A stretch of DNA of 64,000 nt, from NCBI RefSeq assembly GCF_032884065.1, contig NW_027062691.1, forward strand, positions 583,918 through 647,917, given 5' to 3'. Source of the stretch: Artemia franciscana. Lineage: Eukaryota > Arthropoda > Branchiopoda > Anostraca > Artemiidae. The position numbers were made by a program, and so were the translations under genes. Positions 60,960 through 64,000 of the stretch are shown one piece after another (position 1 is the first letter of the stretch; each line of letters starts with the position of its first letter). The notes under the pieces are model-generated. The model saw nothing but the letters and a program-made list of their open reading frames with translations. It had not been told where the DNA came from and did not search any database.

Positions 60960-61756
60960 TAAATCCCCAGAGTTTAAAAATAAGCTCCCTGAATTTGTTC
61001 GTATTTTAAGCATCTTCTTCTATAGTAAACAAAAAAAATGTTGCAGTTATTTCTGTTTATAGCTATGATTATGGATTATATGAAGTCAACATTACTGTAG
61101 CAAAAAACTCCCCTATTATTTTCTTTGTTTATCTTTCTTTAAGGCGACTATCCTCAACGCCTTCCAGACGAGTCATATATATTTTAGTTTCATCTCTCGT
61201 GAGCCAAATTACGATTTTGTGTGAAAAACGATATTCAGCTTTTTCCCCCCACAGAGTTTAAATGTGCTTTTAGAAAACAATATCTGTATTTTCCGAATCA
61301 CTTGCGATTTGCAAATTTACTTTTTGAAGCGTCTTTTAACGTTACAACTGCATAGATGGTTCGTTAAGTGAATCGAACGGAGTGTTTTTCAGGGAGCTAG
61401 TGTGCGTTTAATTGTGATCTACTCTCCTTTTTAAAAACTCTGGAAACATCCTTATTTAGTCTTCGTCACCAGAGTTTGTCCTTCCCAACTATTTTTATAG
61501 GAACAACAATTTTTCGAGTCGGTTACTTCGAAGTAGCTCGCTTATAAATAAATTAAACAGTTTTGCAAATCAGGGTACTAGTTTCCATCACGTACTTAGA
61601 CCTTTATCCTAAACATCTCTTAACTTTGAACTGGGTTGAAGTATGATAAGACTTAGCAAGTCTGTCGCTCTCTGGCAGCTCTGCTCTACGATGAGTTTAT
61701 TCTTTTTTTCTTATTTTAGGATATTTTCTTGTTTCCTACCTCTATTAATAGATTGC
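60960..61756. other. Non-coding, nothing recognised
   Basis: No gene, RNA or repeat that I can support. Confidence 0.5.
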
Positions 61757-61850
61757 CGTAGTACCAAGTCGCCTGAGGCCAACACGGGTGCACACGCTTC
61801 TTCTCCACCCTACTCTGTTTAAGAGCTCATGCTTTCTATTTTCTCCCTTG
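61757..61850 (-). mobile_element. 3' end of an RTE-like retrotransposon
   Basis: Read on the minus strand it gives RVGLRRLGTTAIY and a stop, matching CVGLRRLGAVVSC at the end of the 10.2-kb relic. Only the last tens of codons are present. Confidence 0.6.
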
Positions 61851-62230
61851 AAATTTGGACTTCCTTTAAATCTGTTTCATTAGTTTTTACCACTACATTC
61901 GAGAACATCCTGTTTTTTGTTGGGTTTGGGTGTGTTACCAATAAGCGAGCATGGTTCACCAAAATCATGGTCATTTTTAAAATTGATCATACCAGTCTCA
62001 CTCTTTTGAACCAGGATTCCCAACAAAATGGCGCAGATACCACTGATTTCAGAAACTGGACCGTGTGTCTATAATTCGAACCGCTAGTTTCATGCATTTT
62101 TACTCTTGTTTTGGGTAAATAAAGATAGTCTATCTTACTTTCCTATCTTACTTTCCCTACCTTACTTACTTTTTTATTTTTTAATGGTGCCTTGATTTCG
62201 TGTCGAATGAAAGCGGTTTCTTATACTGAT

Positions 62231-62500
<270 letters not shown>

Positions 62501-62655
62501 AAGAGCTTACTGCAGCATCAAGCCGCCTCAGGCCAACACAGCTGTACACACTCTCCCCCATCTCAACCTATTCAAAGGAGCCTTCTTTACACCTTCCCAA
62601 GAAGTTCCAATTTCCTTGACCATTGGTCAACATCTGAAAAAGTTAAGTTTTAAAA
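62501..62655 (-). mobile_element. RTE-like retrotransposon 3' end abutting (TAG)n
   Basis: On the minus strand KEIGTSWEGVKKAPLNRLRW is followed, after a frameshift, by CVGLRRLDAAVSS. The next triplet is TAG, which is also the first unit of the (TAG)n array. It is the same family as 10240-11640. Only about 50 codons are left. Confidence 0.75.
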
Positions 62656-62830
62656 TTTAAGTTCAACTACTTTCATTGAAGCATTAAAGAAAGTTCTTAT
62701 TTGCATCAGATTGGCTATTTCTGCTAGTGTGAGTGAATTATTCTAGAAGTTCAAGACATGAATTCTTAGTGATGTTGAGATAGATTTGGGTTGTTCTTTC
62801 AGAGGCTATGCTCGTCTCTATTTCAATTGA

Positions 62831-63040
62831 GTGTGTCCACGCCAGTAAATTATGTGGAAATTGAATTCTGAGACTCAAATCGTTTCCAGTTTTGAATAAT
62901 AGAATGTCAGTGTGTCCTGGCTAGTAAATTATGTGTAAATTGAGTGCTGAGATTCGAAACGTTTCCAGTTGTGGAATATAGAATGTCAGTGTTCCCAGGT
63001 CCGTAAAGTATGCGTAAATTGAGTGCTGCGAAAATAAAAT
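62831..63040. repeat. Tandem 79-bp repeat, ~2.7 copies
   Basis: Units start at 62831, 62910 and 62989, each GTGT(GT)CC followed by AGTAAATTATGTG-like sequence, a TTGAGTGCTGAGA-like part and CGTTTCCAGTT. The third copy is truncated. Confidence 0.85.
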
Positions 63041-64000
63041 GTCTAGATATAGCGAGTTCATTCAAAATTTTTGTAGGTGACTAAATAATAGCCGAGATTC
63101 AAGAAGTTACTTCTTGAATCTATTTTCTTCAAAACAATTTTTTAGGATATTTCTTTCAGCCTATTGGTTTCAGTAATACGCAATGTGCCAGGGTCGATAA
63201 ACAGCTAGTGTTCAGAATTTGTCCATTTTCAAGTTAGAGTTGACAATCGCTTTTTAAAATATTTTTATATTATAGTTTAAATGAAAGTATTTGAGCTAGT
63301 TCATCGAAGCTTTCGCAAACTTGAGGAGCTGAAGAGACGAATTGTACTGATGTCAAAAGTTGCATTTGGTTTCCTCAATTACTTGCTTTTGAATGCCAAT
63401 TTACCTTTGTTCAAGTAGCAATTATTTATCTCAGGCCAATTTTCGGAATTGTGTACTGTTCCAGTACCTTGTTTTTAGAGGTTCATTGAAAGGTCCTACT
63501 TTGAGTGTTAAAACGGTTATAGAGGCATAAGATATTTCCAAAATTTACATTCTCAACCAAAAAGGGCTGATCAGACGTGGATTGTTCTATTTAAGTAGAC
63601 CATGCACTCCTGGCTGCATCTAATTTTGCAGTATGCCATGCGCAAGATAAATAGAGAATTTAAAGATATATGTACACCCATATGTATCTTGCATGCAGAT
63701 ATTTATAGCAATACATGGAAATGTTTTGTATATAATATTTACATTTATATAATATATTAAGTTGCATCATGTGCTTGAGGAAAAGACGCTTGTGCTTAAA
63801 GATAACCCTCTGCCCTTTTCAAATTTTTAAGTTTCTGTTCCCTTTTAAAAATAGATTTATTTGATATTTTAGACACTTTAGGTCAACATTGGGTTTAGTA
63901 ATCATTCCTATGTTAGCTGTTGCTATGTCCATTTTCTCTCCTCAAATATGCTTCCAGCAGTTATTGTTAATGCTTGACTGGAGAGACCTCTGATGGAATA
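63041..64000. other. Non-coding, nothing recognised
   Basis: No gene or repeat that I can support up to the window edge. Confidence 0.5.

Overview
This is AT-rich, repeat-dense genomic DNA from an animal. There are no operons. One gene copy carries an AATAAA signal, one long exon has consensus-like splice sites, and the rest is non-LTR retrotransposon relics, Helitrons, a tRNA-type SINE, a hAT-like MITE and long dinucleotide and trinucleotide arrays. From memory, the abundant unclassified repeat (called R1 here) and the Helitron type resemble crustacean sequence, perhaps brine shrimp. That assignment is low confidence and was not checked.

Host genes are few. (1) 16756-19185 is an intact, uninterrupted 809-codon gene for a SUN-domain protein of the SUCO/Slp1/osteopotentia type. 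(2) 28394-30835 is a second, very similar copy broken by two frameshifts near its 5' end, an early stop in the membrane segment and loss of its AATAAA. (3) 57757-59784 looks like one large exon (CDS read 57816-59813) of an unrecognised, probably disordered protein.

Layout. 1-4.5 kb: direct, tandem and fold-back repeats plus an AT/GT microsatellite. 5.8-8.5 kb: a minus-strand RTE-like retrotransposon split by a plus-strand CR1/L2-like fragment and an R1 copy. 10.2-11.6 kb: a second RTE-like relic. 12.65-13.24 kb: a short Helitron. 14.0-15.7 kb: an R1 insertion between 30-bp direct repeats, carrying a SINE with a 14-bp target duplication. 16.7-19.5 kb: intact SUCO-like gene. 19.5-24.7 kb: a Helitron cluster full of A-rich arrays and GC-richer minisatellites, bordered by (TA)n. 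25.4-26.3 kb: a minus-strand RT relic. 27.1-34.1 kb: R1 fragment, a ~0.7-kb segment X, the SUCO pseudogene, a decayed minus-strand Helitron, then a second copy of X. 35.4-41.2 kb: R1 copies around a plus-strand RT relic. 41.7-44.3 kb: a Helitron with two head-to-tail copies of a helicase fragment. 44.9-56.4 kb: R1 copies and a related degenerate family (R2). 57.7-59.8 kb: the orphan exon. 60.7 kb: the MITE. 61.7-62.7 kb: RTE 3' ends and a ~270-bp (ACT)n array. The remainder shows no gene I can support.

The genes do not form a pathway. The main story is the duplication and decay of a SUCO-like gene beside Helitrons, and repeat families with strong secondary structure. No mobile element here appears to encode an intact protein.
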